Shown here piece after piece: positions 36,570-47,194 of a stretch of 64,000 nt of DNA; positions within the stretch are counted from its first letter, which is position 1, and the number at the start of each line of letters is the position of its first letter. The notes under the pieces are model-generated. The model saw nothing but the letters and a program-made list of their open reading frames with translations. It did no database searches and was not told the origin of the DNA. The stretch is from Buchnera_K aphidicola_B (GTDB taxonomy: Bacteria; Pseudomonadota; Gammaproteobacteria; Enterobacterales; Enterobacteriaceae). The position numbers and the translations under genes were made by a program. Where the stretch lies: the NCBI RefSeq assembly GCF_039388045.1, contig NZ_CP135015.1, forward strand, positions 186,001 to 250,000, read 5' to 3'.

Positions 36570-37871
36570 TTATTTTTTTTTACTAATGTTATTAAATAAT
36601 TCAAAATATTGAGGAAAAGTTTTAGAAGTGCATAAAGGATCAATGATTTTTACTGATTGGTTTGATAATGATATTAATGAAAAACACATTGCCATACGAT
36701 GATCTTCATATGTTTCTATACTAGAAAATAAAAAATTTTTAGGAGGTATGATAGATATAAAATCCTTTCCTTCAATTATTAACGCACCTATCTTTTTAAG
36801 TTCTATAGACATAGCCTTTAATCGGTCTGTTTCTTTTACTCGCCAATTATATATATTACGTATTGTTGTAACACCTTGTGCAAATAACGCAACTATAGCA
36901 ATAGTCATAGCTGCATCAGGTATATGATTCATATCTAAGTCTACTCCATATAAATTTTTCCTAATACAAATAATATGGTTTTTTTTCCATTTTATTATTG
37001 CTCCCATTTTCCTTAAAATATGTGCAAAATAAATATCTCCTTGAATACTTTTTAAATCTATACCTTTAACAACAACTTTACCTCCTTTAATTGCTGCTGC
37101 AGCTAAAAAATACGATGCTGCTGATGCATCCCCTTCAACATAATACTTTCCAATAGTAGAATAATTTTGTTTACCTGAAATTTCAAATATTTTATAATCT
37201 TTATTTTTTATACATACACCAAATTTTTTTATTAACATTAAAGTCATATCAACATATGGTTTAGAAACTAAATTACCTATAATTGTGATTTTTGTATTTT
37301 TTTTAGCCATTGGAGCGGCAATTAATAAAGCACTTAAAAATTGACTAGAAATATTTCCATTTAAAAATATTTCTCCTCCTTCAAATCCTCCATTAATTAA
37401 TATTGGTGGATAATTGGAATTATTAACATAATTAATTACTGCTCCACCTTGTCTTAAAGCGTCAACTAAATGTCCAATCGGTCTTTCTTGCATTCTCGAG
37501 TTACCAGTAAGAACTAATTGATGTTTAGGTATAGATAAAACTGCAAGTAAAGGACGGATGACTGTACCAGCATTTCCTAAAAAAAAATTAGAAAATTCTA
37601 AAACTTTTGGAATTTTACCTATTCCAAAAACTTTACATTCGGAACCATTATTAGAAACAACAGTTTTAATTCCTAAAATTTTTAATGCATTTAACATACA
37701 TGAAACATCATCAGCTTGTAATAAATTTTTTATTGTAGTAATTCCATTGGATAAAGCGGATAAAAGTAACACTCTGTTTGAAATACTTTTAGAACCAGGT
37801 AATTTAATCAAACCCGAAATAGAAGATATAGATTTTAAAGTAATATTTTTTTTCATTGCATTAAATTCCAT
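36570..37871 (-). CDS. aroA: 5-enolpyruvylshikimate-3-phosphate synthase AroA
   Basis: AroA makes EPSP in the shikimate pathway, feeding chorismate to the trp genes. The 433-residue protein (E. coli 427) has the substrate loop LPGSKSISNRVLLLSAL, the PEP-site LGNAGTVIRPLLA, SRMQERPIGHLVDALRQGGA and the C-terminal NWRVKETDRL and EDHRMAMCFS. An internal ATG at 37856 could also serve as start. It follows serC by 39 bases, the same operon pair as in E. coli. Confidence 0.97.
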   Translation of the reverse strand: MEFNAMKKNITLKSISSISGLIKLPGSKSISNRVLLLSALSNGITTIKNLLQADDVSCMLNALKILGIKTVVSNNGSECKVFGIGKIPKVLEFSNFFLGNAGTVIRPLLAVLSIPKHQLVLTGNSRMQERPIGHLVDALRQGGAVINYVNNSNYPPILINGGFEGGEIFLNGNISSQFLSALLIAAPMAKKNTKITIIGNLVSKPYVDMTLMLIKKFGVCIKNKDYKIFEISGKQNYSTIGKYYVEGDASAASYFLAAAAIKGGKVVVKGIDLKSIQGDIYFAHILRKMGAIIKWKKNHIICIRKNLYGVDLDMNHIPDAAMTIAIVALFAQGVTTIRNIYNWRVKETDRLKAMSIELKKIGALIIEGKDFISIIPPKNFLFSSIETYEDHRMAMCFSLISLSNQSVKIIDPLCTSKTFPQYFELFNNISKKK

Positions 37872-37910
37872 AAAATATAATAAAATTATATTTTTTCATT
37901 AATATTTTCA

Positions 37911-39005
37911 TTATCCATATTTTTTTTCAAAATATTTCATAAATTTTATTAATTTTCTTACACCTCTTATAGGCATAGAATTATAAATAGAAGCACGCAT
38001 ACCACCAATTAAATTATGTCCTTTTAATGCTATTAATCCTGCATCACGTGATTCTTTTAAAAATAAATTATTTAAATTAGTATTATAAATATTAAATATT
38101 ACATTTAATGTAGATCTATTATTATAATGTATATTATTATTATAAAAATCACTTTTATCAATAAAATTATATAACAATTTTGATTTTTTATAATTTAATT
38201 TACTTGCAAAATCAATTCCACCTTTTTTAATTAACCATTTAATTACTAAACCAGAGACATACCAAGAAAAAGTGGCAGGTGTGTTAAACATAGAATCATA
38301 ATTTAATAAATTTTTATAATCTAAAATAGAAGGAATATCCTTTCTTTTAGAATATAAAATACTTTTTTTAATTATAATTAAAGTGATTCCTGGAGGACCT
38401 ATATTTTTTTGCACACTAGCGTAAATTATACCATATTCTTTAACATTTATAGGTTTAGATAAAATAGTAGATGAAAAATCACCAATAATTATTTTATTTG
38501 CAAAATTATTACCTATTGGGTTGTTTAAAATTTCTATACCTTCAATAGTTTCATTTGGGCAATAATGTACATATTTACTATTTTTACTTAATTTCCATTT
38601 ATTAAAATGTGTAATATATTCTTTACCAAAAAAATTTTCACGAACATTAATTTTATTAGGTAAACAAAATTTCTTAGCTTCAATATATGCTTCGTTAGAC
38701 CAATGTCCTCCAACTATATAATCTACAGTGTCTAATTTACGTGTAATGTTCATAGGTATAGCTGAAAATTGACCTCTAGCACCACCTGGAGCAAATAAAA
38801 TTTTATAAGAATTAGGAATATTTAATAATTTCTTTAAATTTCTTTTTATTTTATCAGTTAAATTTATAAAATCTATACTACGATGACTAATTTCCATTAC
38901 AGAAGCACCTAATTTATTCCAATTTAAAAGTTCTTTTTTAACTCTTAGTAAAACTGCTTTAGGTAACATAGAGGGTCCAGCATTAAAGTTATATATTTTT
39001 TTCAT
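37911..39005 (-). CDS. serC: Phosphoserine/phosphohydroxythreonine aminotransferase SerC
   Basis: SerC is the PLP aminotransferase of serine (and, in many bacteria, pyridoxal) synthesis. The 364-residue product (E. coli 362) has FNAGPSMLP at the start, GGARGQFSA, HYCPNETIEGI and the PLP lysine in YASVQKNIGPPG. The C-terminal GGMRASIYN motif is also present. ATG 39005 is used, with AAGG seven bases upstream; the preceding TTG codon is unlikely. Serine made here supplies GlyA, TrpB and SerS. Confidence 0.97.
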   Translation of the reverse strand: MKKIYNFNAGPSMLPKAVLLRVKKELLNWNKLGASVMEISHRSIDFINLTDKIKRNLKKLLNIPNSYKILFAPGGARGQFSAIPMNITRKLDTVDYIVGGHWSNEAYIEAKKFCLPNKINVRENFFGKEYITHFNKWKLSKNSKYVHYCPNETIEGIEILNNPIGNNFANKIIIGDFSSTILSKPINVKEYGIIYASVQKNIGPPGITLIIIKKSILYSKRKDIPSILDYKNLLNYDSMFNTPATFSWYVSGLVIKWLIKKGGIDFASKLNYKKSKLLYNFIDKSDFYNNNIHYNNRSTLNVIFNIYNTNLNNLFLKESRDAGLIALKGHNLIGGMRASIYNSMPIRGVRKLIKFMKYFEKKYG

Positions 39006-39096
39006 CAATGAACCTTTTTTATTTTATAAACTATATTTTTTTAAAAAACATAAAATCATGATATTTGTATTTATTTTTAAAATAATTATTTTAAAA

Positions 39097-40359
39097 TTAT
39101 ATAAATTTTAGTCCATTCATATATTTTTTACTTAAAATCTTAGGTATTTTAATATTACCAAAATTATCTTGATAATTTTCTAATATAGCTGCTAAAATCC
39201 TACTTAAAGCTAAACCTGATCCGTTTAGAGTATGTAATAATTTTTTTTTTTTTGAATTATTTGTTGAAAAATATTTTGCGTTCATTCTTCTAGATTGAAA
39301 ATTTTTCATATTAGAACAAGATGACACTTCTTTATATCTTTTTTGTGAAGGAAACCATACTTCTAAATCATATGTTTTAGTAGAACCAAAACCCAATTCA
39401 CCTGCGCATAATAATATTTTTCTATATGGTAATTGTAATAATTGTAAAACTTTTTCTGCATGTACTGTAATTTTTTCTAATGTATAGAATGATTCTTTAT
39501 TTGAAGTCATTTGAACTAATTCTACTTTATCAAATTGATACATGCGTATTAATCCTTTCAATTTACGACCATAAGATTTTGATTCTAAACGAAAGCAAGG
39601 TGTTTTTGTAGTTAACATAATTGGCAAATATTTTTTTAAAATAGTTGTATTTCGCATAGTATTTGTTAAAGGTATTTCACCAGTAGATATCAAAGTATAT
39701 TTTTTTTTAGAATTTAATATATGAAATAACTTATTAGTAAATTTTGGTATTTGACCAGTGCAATATAAACTCTTTTTATTAACTAAGTAAGGAACATAAG
39801 TTTCTGTATATCCATGTTTAAAAGTATGTAAATCTAACATAAATTGACCTAATGCTCTATGTAATAAAGCCATATTACCTTTTATAAATGTAAATTTCGA
39901 ACCAGTTATTTTTTGAGCACTTTCCCAATCTAAAAATTTTTTTTTTAATTGCATATAGTTTTTATATTTCTTATTTTTTTTGATTTGACCCCATTGATTT
40001 ATTATTTTATTATTTTCATACTTTATTCCATAAGGAATGTGTGAATCTGGAACGTTAGGTATATAAGAATAATATTTTTTAATTTTTTTTTTAAATTTTA
40101 AAAATTTTTTATATATTATTTTTAAGAAAAAAGAAATTTTTTTTTTTTCATTTAAAAAAAAATTTTTTTTATATTTATCATTATTATATTTTGTAATTAT
40201 AATTTTATATTTATATTGTAATTTTTCTAATTCAATTTGTAAAAATTTTCGAATCTTTTCTATATTAATAATATTTTTAGTATTTAAAAAAAACATTCTA
40301 CGCCACAATTTTGATGCAATTAATTTAGGATTATTTCGTAATAATTTAACATTAATCAT
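39097..40359 (-). CDS. serS: Seryl-tRNA synthetase SerS
   Basis: This class II synthetase charges serine tRNAs. The 420-residue protein (E. coli 430) has the N-terminal coiled-coil arm, here unusually lysine-rich (about residues 40-100). The catalytic core shows motif 2 in CFRLESKSYGRKLKGLIRMYQFDKVELVQ, with FGSTKTYDLEVWFPSQKRYKEVSSCSN and motif 3 LNGSGLALSRILAAILENYQ following. The A-rich arm reflects strong AT drift rather than loss of function. Confidence 0.97.
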   Translation of the reverse strand: MINVKLLRNNPKLIASKLWRRMFFLNTKNIINIEKIRKFLQIELEKLQYKYKIIITKYNNDKYKKNFFLNEKKKISFFLKIIYKKFLKFKKKIKKYYSYIPNVPDSHIPYGIKYENNKIINQWGQIKKNKKYKNYMQLKKKFLDWESAQKITGSKFTFIKGNMALLHRALGQFMLDLHTFKHGYTETYVPYLVNKKSLYCTGQIPKFTNKLFHILNSKKKYTLISTGEIPLTNTMRNTTILKKYLPIMLTTKTPCFRLESKSYGRKLKGLIRMYQFDKVELVQMTSNKESFYTLEKITVHAEKVLQLLQLPYRKILLCAGELGFGSTKTYDLEVWFPSQKRYKEVSSCSNMKNFQSRRMNAKYFSTNNSKKKKLLHTLNGSGLALSRILAAILENYQDNFGNIKIPKILSKKYMNGLKFI

Positions 40360-40543
40360 AATTATTTCTTAAATTAAATATTTATATTATACAATTATAT
40401 TTATTTTTTATATATAATTGTATATAAAAATAAAATTTAAGTATATAATTAAAAAAAAATTAAAATCAATTATTTAATATAATGTAAAAATTTGATATTA
40501 TTTAATTTATTTAAAATAATTAATTAGTTTAATATACAATAAT

Positions 40544-41521
40544 ATGAAAAATTTTAAAATAGATAAAAAAATAAAATATAGTCAATTGATAATTTTAGGT
40601 TCTGGTCCTGCAGGTTATACAGCAGGTATTTATGCTGGACGGGCGAACTTAAAACCATTTTTAATTACCGGAAATGATTGTGGAGGGCAATTAATAAAAA
40701 CTGAACATATTGAAAATTGGCCTGGAGAAATAAATAATATCAGTGGTTTAAAATTAATGAATCGAATGCAAGAACAAGTTAAAAAAAATAATGTTAAAAT
40801 ATTTAATGATCATATAAATACAGTAAATTTAAATGTTAAACCATTTTCAATGTTTGGTTATAATACTGAATATCAATCTGATGCTTTAATTATAGCAACT
40901 GGAGCATCTGCAAGGTATCTAGGATTACCATCAGAAGAATATTATAAAGGTAAAGGGGTATCAGCTTGTGCAATATGCGATGGACCTTTTTTTAAAAATA
41001 AAAAAGTAGCTATTGTTGGTGGAGGTAATACTGCTTTAGAAGATGCTTTATTTTTATCTAAAATTGTTAAAAAAATATATATTATACATAGAAACAAAAA
41101 ATTTCGTGCAGAAAAAATTTTAATTTCTCGTGTTATGAAACAAATTAATGAAAAAAAAATCGATTTATATTTAAATTGCACAATTAAAGAAATATTAGGT
41201 AATGAAAATAATATTACAGGAATTAAAATTATTTCAAAAAAAGATATAAAATTTAAAAAAAAAATAAATATAGAAGGTTTATTTATAGCTATTGGGCATG
41301 ATCCTAATACTCATATATTTAATAAAAAAATAAAAATGAATAATGGGTACATTATTGTAAAATCTGGAAATCATGGTAATTTTACTCAAACCAATATACC
41401 AGGAATATTTGCAGCAGGTGATGTAATAGATCATGTTTATAAACAAGCTATTACTTCAGCATCTAGCGGATGCATGGCTGCGATAGATGCTTCACGTTAT
41501 TTAGAACAATTACAAAAATAA
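40544..41521 (+). CDS. trxB: Thioredoxin reductase TrxB
   Basis: TrxB transfers electrons from NADPH to thioredoxin. The 325-residue flavoprotein (E. coli 321) has the FAD motif LGSGPAGYTAGIYAGRA, the redox pair C142 and C145 in ACAICDG, the NADPH motif VGGGNTALEDALFLS and the C-terminal FAD contact GIFAAGDVIDHVYKQA. infA follows 23 bases later in the same direction. Confidence 0.98.
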   Translation: MKNFKIDKKIKYSQLIILGSGPAGYTAGIYAGRANLKPFLITGNDCGGQLIKTEHIENWPGEINNISGLKLMNRMQEQVKKNNVKIFNDHINTVNLNVKPFSMFGYNTEYQSDALIIATGASARYLGLPSEEYYKGKGVSACAICDGPFFKNKKVAIVGGGNTALEDALFLSKIVKKIYIIHRNKKFRAEKILISRVMKQINEKKIDLYLNCTIKEILGNENNITGIKIISKKDIKFKKKINIEGLFIAIGHDPNTHIFNKKIKMNNGYIIVKSGNHGNFTQTNIPGIFAAGDVIDHVYKQAITSASSGCMAAIDASRYLEQLQK

Positions 41522-41544
41522 ATTATATAAAAGGAAAATAAAAT

Positions 41545-41763
41545 ATGATAAAAGAAGAAAATATTGAAGCTTCTGGAACAGTTATCGATACATTACCAAA
41601 TACTATGTTTAGAGTAAAATTAGATAATGGTCATATTATAACTGCACATATATCTGGAAAAATGAGAAAAAACTATATAAGAATTTTAACAGGAGATAAA
41701 GTAGTGGTAGAATTAACATCATATGATTTATATAAAGGACGTATAATTTTTAGAAGTAGATAA
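41545..41763 (+). CDS. infA: Translation initiation factor IF-1 InfA
   Basis: IF-1 occupies the ribosomal A site during initiation. The 72-residue OB-fold protein is identical in length to E. coli and nearly identical across GTVIDTLPNTMFRVKLDNGH and HISGKMRKNYIRILTGDKV. AAGGAAAA lies upstream. It is probably co-transcribed with trxB. Confidence 0.99.
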   Translation: MIKEENIEASGTVIDTLPNTMFRVKLDNGHIITAHISGKMRKNYIRILTGDKVVVELTSYDLYKGRIIFRSR

Positions 41764-41945
41764 ATATAATAAAATAAAAATATAGAGACAAATTTAAAAA
41801 AAAAATAAAATTTATTTTAATAATAAATAAATTATTATTATTTTTACATGATTTAAATATTAAAAAATATTTTATAATTATATTATTTAATATATTAAAA
41901 AATTAAATTATTTTAAAATAAAAAAATATTTTATTTAAGAGACAT

Positions 41946-43646
41946 ATGCGAACACATTATTGCGGAAAATTAAACTATCAAGATATAGGTAAAATAGTTA
42001 AAGTTTGCGGTTGGGTTGAAAAATATATTAATTTAGGAAAAATTATTTTTTTAAAAATTCGTGATTGCAAAGGCTCAATTCAAATATTTTGTGATTATAA
42101 AAATAATATTTCTTTTCAACAAGCAAAAAAATTAAGAAACGAATTTTGCATACAAGTTATAGGCATAATACAAAAAAAAATAAAAACCTTTAAAAAAACA
42201 ATCGAAATACTAGCATTAAAAATAAATATTTTAAATAAATCCAAACCTTTGCCGATAGATTTATATAATAATAAAAATCAAGATATACGTTTTAAATATC
42301 GTTATTTAGATTTACGTTGCCCAAAAGTATTAAAAAAATTCATAATAAGAAATAAAATAACTAGTTTTATAAGAAAATTTTTAGAAAAAAGAAATTTTTT
42401 AGAAATAGAAACACCAATTTTAACTAAATCAACTCCAGAAGGAGCTAGAGATTACATTGTTCCTAGTCGTATATATAAAAATAAATTTTATGCATTACCA
42501 CAATCGCCACAAATATTTAAACAATTATTAATGATTTCTGGAATAGATCGTTATTATCAAATTGCTAAATGTTTTCGTGATGAAGATCTAAGATCAGATA
42601 GACAACCAGAATTTACACAAGTAGATATAGAAATGTCATTTGTACATTCTTCAAAAATACGTAATATTATGGAACAAATGATAAAAAAATTATTTAAAAA
42701 AATAATAAATATAAATCTTAAAAAATTTAAAATTATAACATATGATAAAGCATTATTATTATATGGTTCTGACAAACCAGATTTAAGAAATCCACTATTA
42801 ATTATAGAATTAACACAATTTTTTAAAAAAACAAAATATCAAAAATATTTTTATTTAAAAAAAAATAACATAAATAGAGTAGCTGCAATACATCTACCTA
42901 ATAAATATTTAAAAAATCAAAAAGAAATATATAAGACGATAATTAAAAAAAACAATAAAAAAAAAATATTTTTCATAAAATTTAAAAATACAAATTTTAA
43001 AAAAATAAAAATAATAAGTAACATAAAAGAAATAATTTCACAAAATATACTTAAAGAAATAATAAATATCAATAAAATAGATAATAATGATGTATTAATT
43101 TTAATAGCAAATGAAAAAAACAAAGCAAATAACAAATTAACAAAATTACGATTTAAATTAGGTGAAAAATTAAATATAATAAAATATAAAAAATGGAAAG
43201 CATTATGGGTTATTAACTTTCCATTATTTATTAAAAATAAAGAAAATAAATTATGTTGCACTAATCATCTTTTTACTGCCCCAAAAAATTTTATATTAAA
43301 AGATTTAGAAAAAAATCCAGAAAAAATTATTTCAGATTCTTATGATTTAATAATTAATGGATATGAAATAGGTGGTGGATCAGTGCGTATTAATAATAAA
43401 AATCTCCAAAAAAAAATATTTGATATAGTTCAATTAAAGAAAAAAATACAAAAAAAAATATTTGGTTTTTTTACAACAGCATTACAATATGGCACACCAC
43501 CTCATGCAGGTATAGCATTTGGATTAGATAGAATTACTATGCTATTAACACATAGCAAAAGTATTCGTGAAGTTATCGCGTTTCCAAAAACAACTGCTGC
43601 TATTTGTCCAGTAAGTGATGCACCAATTAATTTATTATTAAAGTAA
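41946..43646 (+). CDS. aspS: Aspartyl-tRNA synthetase AspS
   Basis: This class II synthetase charges tRNA-Asp. The 566-residue protein (E. coli 590) has an N-terminal OB domain (VKVCGWVEKYINLG), then RYLDLRCPKVL and the core LTKSTPEGARDYIVPSR. The motif FALPQSPQIFKQLLM-like stretch, motif 2 CFRDEDLRSDRQPEFTQVDIE and motif 3 GIAFGLDRITMLLT follow. The bacterial insertion (GAD) domain, about residues 290-410, is strongly lysine-enriched but present. The C-terminal tail is slightly shortened. Confidence 0.97.
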   Translation: MRTHYCGKLNYQDIGKIVKVCGWVEKYINLGKIIFLKIRDCKGSIQIFCDYKNNISFQQAKKLRNEFCIQVIGIIQKKIKTFKKTIEILALKINILNKSKPLPIDLYNNKNQDIRFKYRYLDLRCPKVLKKFIIRNKITSFIRKFLEKRNFLEIETPILTKSTPEGARDYIVPSRIYKNKFYALPQSPQIFKQLLMISGIDRYYQIAKCFRDEDLRSDRQPEFTQVDIEMSFVHSSKIRNIMEQMIKKLFKKIININLKKFKIITYDKALLLYGSDKPDLRNPLLIIELTQFFKKTKYQKYFYLKKNNINRVAAIHLPNKYLKNQKEIYKTIIKKNNKKKIFFIKFKNTNFKKIKIISNIKEIISQNILKEIININKIDNNDVLILIANEKNKANNKLTKLRFKLGEKLNIIKYKKWKALWVINFPLFIKNKENKLCCTNHLFTAPKNFILKDLEKNPEKIISDSYDLIINGYEIGGGSVRINNKNLQKKIFDIVQLKKKIQKKIFGFFTTALQYGTPPHAGIAFGLDRITMLLTHSKSIREVIAFPKTTAAICPVSDAPINLLLK

Positions 43647-43770
43647 AATTATTAAGTAATATAACTTATTGAGTAGAAAAATAATTTTTTCTGTTTATAT
43701 AATTACATATAATCTTTTTTATTATTAAATTTCTTGTATATAAATTATTTTTAAAAAATTTTAAAATTTG

Positions 43771-45210
43771 CTAATAAACTTTTAATATTCTTATAGTATC
43801 TGTTTTGCCTGTTTGACTCATAATTTCTCCATTAGTAAAAATAACTATTTCACCAGGTGTTAAATAACCTTTTTGTAATAATAATTTTATCGCTTCACTA
43901 GAAATTTCATTAGAATTTTTATAACTATCAAAAAAAATAGGTGTTACTCCCCTATATAAAGAAGCCAAATTTAAAGTTTTTTGATGACGTGATAAGGCAA
44001 ATATTGGTAAACCAGATGTAATACGCGAAGTCATTAAAGGAGTGTTTCCGGATTCAGTTAAAGTTATAATAGCGGAAACTCCTTTTAAATGATTTGCTGA
44101 ATACATTGCAGCCATAGCTATGGATTCTTCAATATCTGTAAATTTAATATCTAATCGATGTCTTGAGACATTAATACTAGGAACTTTCTCAGCACCTATA
44201 CAAACCTTACTCATCGCTTTAACAGTTTCTACAGGATATTTTCCAGAAGCTGTTTCAGCAGATAACATTACTGCGTCGCTACCATCTAAGACAGCATTTG
44301 CTACATCCATAACTTCTGCTCTTGTTGGAGAAGGTAAATTAATCATAGATTCCATCATTTGTGTAGCTGTAATAACCACCCTATTCATTCTCCTAGCAGT
44401 ACGAATTAATTTTTTTTGAATTCCTACTAATTCTGGATCACCAATTTCTACTCCTAAATCACCTCTTGCGACCATAATAGCATCAGATGATAAAATAATT
44501 TCTTTCATATTTTTTTCATTAAATACTGCTTCTGCTCTTTCAATCTTTGCCACAATTTTTGCATTACTTCCTAATTTGTTAATTAATGATCTAGCTAATT
44601 TTATATCATCACAACATCTTGGAAATGATACTGCTAGATAATCTACACCAATACCTGCTGCTAATTTTATATCTCTATAGTCTTTTTTTGTTATAGATTT
44701 TGCTGATAACCCTCCTCCTAATTTATTAATACCTTTATTATCAGATAAAAAACCACCAACAGTAACCATAGTGATAATTTTTGAAAAAATAATTTTTATT
44801 ACTTTTAATCGCACACGTCCATCATCTAATAACAAAATATCCCCTGGAAATAAATCTTGCGGTAACATTTTATAATCAATGCCTACGCTTCTTTCATCTC
44901 CTGCATAAATATTTAAATCCGCATCTAAAGTAAAAATATTACCTTTTTGAAGTAAAATTTTATTTTTTTTAAATTTAGAAATTCTAATTTTAGGTCCTTG
45001 TAAATCTCCTAACAAAGCTACATGCATATTTAATTTCTTAGCTATTAAATGAACATTATTTGCTCTTCGAATATGATCTTCCGGTGTTCCATGAGAGAAA
45101 TTCAACCTTAATACATTAACACCTAATTTAATTATTTTTTTCAAATTATTACGATAATCAGTAGATGGACCTAAAGTAGCAACAATTTTTGTTCTTCTCA
45201 TTCTTTTCAA
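43771..45210 (-). CDS. pykA: Pyruvate kinase PykA
   Basis: PykA makes pyruvate and ATP from phosphoenolpyruvate. The 479-residue protein (E. coli PykA 480) has RRTKIVATLGPSTD, the catalytic lysine in AKIERAEA, the metal site MVARGDLGVEIGDPELVGIQK and the nucleotide region MLSAETASGKYPVE. The start is taken as TTG 45210. AAGGA lies seven bases upstream and the N-terminus then aligns, whereas ATG 45201 would be too far from the SD. It resembles PykA rather than PykF. Confidence 0.97.
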   Translation of the reverse strand: MKRMRRTKIVATLGPSTDYRNNLKKIIKLGVNVLRLNFSHGTPEDHIRRANNVHLIAKKLNMHVALLGDLQGPKIRISKFKKNKILLQKGNIFTLDADLNIYAGDERSVGIDYKMLPQDLFPGDILLLDDGRVRLKVIKIIFSKIITMVTVGGFLSDNKGINKLGGGLSAKSITKKDYRDIKLAAGIGVDYLAVSFPRCCDDIKLARSLINKLGSNAKIVAKIERAEAVFNEKNMKEIILSSDAIMVARGDLGVEIGDPELVGIQKKLIRTARRMNRVVITATQMMESMINLPSPTRAEVMDVANAVLDGSDAVMLSAETASGKYPVETVKAMSKVCIGAEKVPSINVSRHRLDIKFTDIEESIAMAAMYSANHLKGVSAIITLTESGNTPLMTSRITSGLPIFALSRHQKTLNLASLYRGVTPIFFDSYKNSNEISSEAIKLLLQKGYLTPGEIVIFTNGEIMSQTGKTDTIRILKVY

Positions 45211-45555
45211 AATTTTATCCTTATTTTAAAAAATAAAATATTTTATATCAAAATCATATAAAAAATTAATTCTTAAGTTTAACATTTGTTTAAAAAAATT
45301 ATGATATTAAAAAATATTTTATAAATATTATTTTTATTTAAGTAAAAATATGTAACATAATATAATTATTTCATATTAAATTTATATTGCAAATACAATA
45401 ATTTTATTTTATAAGTTGTATATTATTAGAATACGCATATCATTCTTATATAAAATAATAATACTGATATTTTAAAAAAATAATAAATATTTTAATTAAT
45501 TTAATTTATATAAATTTAAAATATATTATTTTTCAAGCAATTTAAGGAAAAAATA
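45211..45555. other. Divergent promoter region between pykA and zwf
   Basis: This 345-base AT-rich spacer lies between the 5' ends of pykA and zwf, so both promoters should be here. I cannot pick convincing -35/-10 boxes in this composition. No gene, repeat or stable stem was noticed. Confidence 0.55.
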
Positions 45556-47022
45556 GTGACAGAAAAATATTTAGCATATGATTTAGTTATTTTTGGTACA
45601 AAAGGAGATCTAGCAAGACGAAAACTTCTACCATCATTGTATAAATTAGAAAAAACCAAAAAACTAAATAAACACACAAAAATAATCGGAGTTGGAAGAG
45701 CAAATTGGAATAAAGAAAATTATTCTGAAATGGTTCATGAAGCTTTAGAAAAATTTATGAACGAACCTATTAAAACAAAATTTTGGAATAAATTTAGAAA
45801 AAAATTATATTTTTGTAATATTGATGTTAATTATATAGATCATTTTTCAAAATTAAAAAAAATGTTTGATCAAAAAAATAAAACAATTATTAATTATTTG
45901 GCAATGCCTCCTAACACCTTTGGTATGATTTGTAAAGGTTTAGCTATGTATAATTTAAATAATATATCATCTAGAATTGTAATGGAAAAACCAATAGGTG
46001 ATTCTTTAAAATCATCACAATATATTAATGATAAAGTAGGAAAATATTTTAAAGAATCTCAAATATTTCGCATTGATCATTATTTAGGAAAAGAAACAAT
46101 ATTAAATTTATTAGCTATACGTTTTTCAAATTCTTTATTTATTCACAATTGGAGTAATAAAAATATTGATCACATACAAATTACTGTTTCTGAAAATATA
46201 GGTATAGAAGGAAGATGGGGATATTTTGATAAATCTGGGCAAATTCGAGATATGGTACAAAATCATTTATTACAAATATTAAGTATTGTTGCTATGTCTG
46301 TTCCTTTAGATTTGTCGGCAGACAGTATTCGTGATGAAAAAGTGAAAATATTAAAATCATTAAAACCAATAAATCAAAAAAACATAAAAAGAAAAATAAT
46401 TCTAGGACAATATTCTGAAGGATATATAAATAACAAATTAGTTCCATCATATTTAAAAGAATTTAATGCTAATATAAAAAGTAATACAGAAACATTTGTT
46501 TGTATGAAAATTAATATAAATAATTGGAGATGGGCAGGTGTACCTTTTTATTTAAGAACTGGAAAAAGATTACCAATAAAAAATTCTGAAATTGCAATAT
46601 ATTTTAAAAATACACCTACCAATTTATTTAAAAATTCATTAAAAAACATACCACAAAATAAATTAGTAATAAAATTACAACCTGATGAAGGTCTATATAT
46701 AAATATTATTAATAAAGTTCCAGATATAGATTCCACTTATAAACTAAAAGAAATAAAATTATCTGCCAAATATTCTAAATTATTTAAAAAAAAAACAATA
46801 CCAGATGCTTATGAACGTTTGCTATTTGACAGTATGATTGGAAAACAAGCACTTTTTGTAAGAAAAGATGAAGTAGAAGCTTCTTGGAAATGGATTGATA
46901 ATATAATAAATGCATATAAAAAAATTAAATTAAAACCAGAATTATATCCTGCTGGTACATGGGGACCGCAATCTTCTATAGAATTATTAAAAAAAGATGG
47001 TAGAAGTTGGAATATATGTTAA
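45556..47022 (+). CDS. zwf: Glucose-6-phosphate 1-dehydrogenase Zwf
   Basis: Zwf opens the oxidative pentose phosphate pathway and makes NADPH. The 488-residue protein (E. coli 491) has the NADP fold start VIFGTKGDLARRKLLPSLY, the active-site RIDHYLGKE and the WAGVPFYLRTGKRL stretch. The start is GTG, with AAGGA eight bases upstream. Pgl, the next enzyme, is at 22.6 kb. Confidence 0.98.
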   Translation: MTEKYLAYDLVIFGTKGDLARRKLLPSLYKLEKTKKLNKHTKIIGVGRANWNKENYSEMVHEALEKFMNEPIKTKFWNKFRKKLYFCNIDVNYIDHFSKLKKMFDQKNKTIINYLAMPPNTFGMICKGLAMYNLNNISSRIVMEKPIGDSLKSSQYINDKVGKYFKESQIFRIDHYLGKETILNLLAIRFSNSLFIHNWSNKNIDHIQITVSENIGIEGRWGYFDKSGQIRDMVQNHLLQILSIVAMSVPLDLSADSIRDEKVKILKSLKPINQKNIKRKIILGQYSEGYINNKLVPSYLKEFNANIKSNTETFVCMKININNWRWAGVPFYLRTGKRLPIKNSEIAIYFKNTPTNLFKNSLKNIPQNKLVIKLQPDEGLYINIINKVPDIDSTYKLKEIKLSAKYSKLFKKKTIPDAYERLLFDSMIGKQALFVRKDEVEASWKWIDNIINAYKKIKLKPELYPAGTWGPQSSIELLKKDGRSWNIC

Positions 47023-47194
47023 TAATTTTAAATTATTTAAAATTATTTAAGTGGAAGAAATAATAAATACTTAAATATTTAATATATTATAAAATATATT
47101 TGAAATATTAAATAATATTATATTACTATATAATTTATATATTAACAATTTTTTTTAAAGGATATATAATAGTTTATAAAAAGGTTGAAATTAT

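Noticed and set aside
37558..37902. A 114-codon plus-strand frame antisense to aroA
   Set aside because: It mirrors the conserved N-terminal part of AroA and has no ribosome site or recognisable motif.
42917..43261. A 114-codon minus-strand frame with a hydrophobic product, antisense to aspS
   Set aside because: The hydrophobicity is the complement of lysine/isoleucine codons in the AspS insertion domain. There is no independent support.
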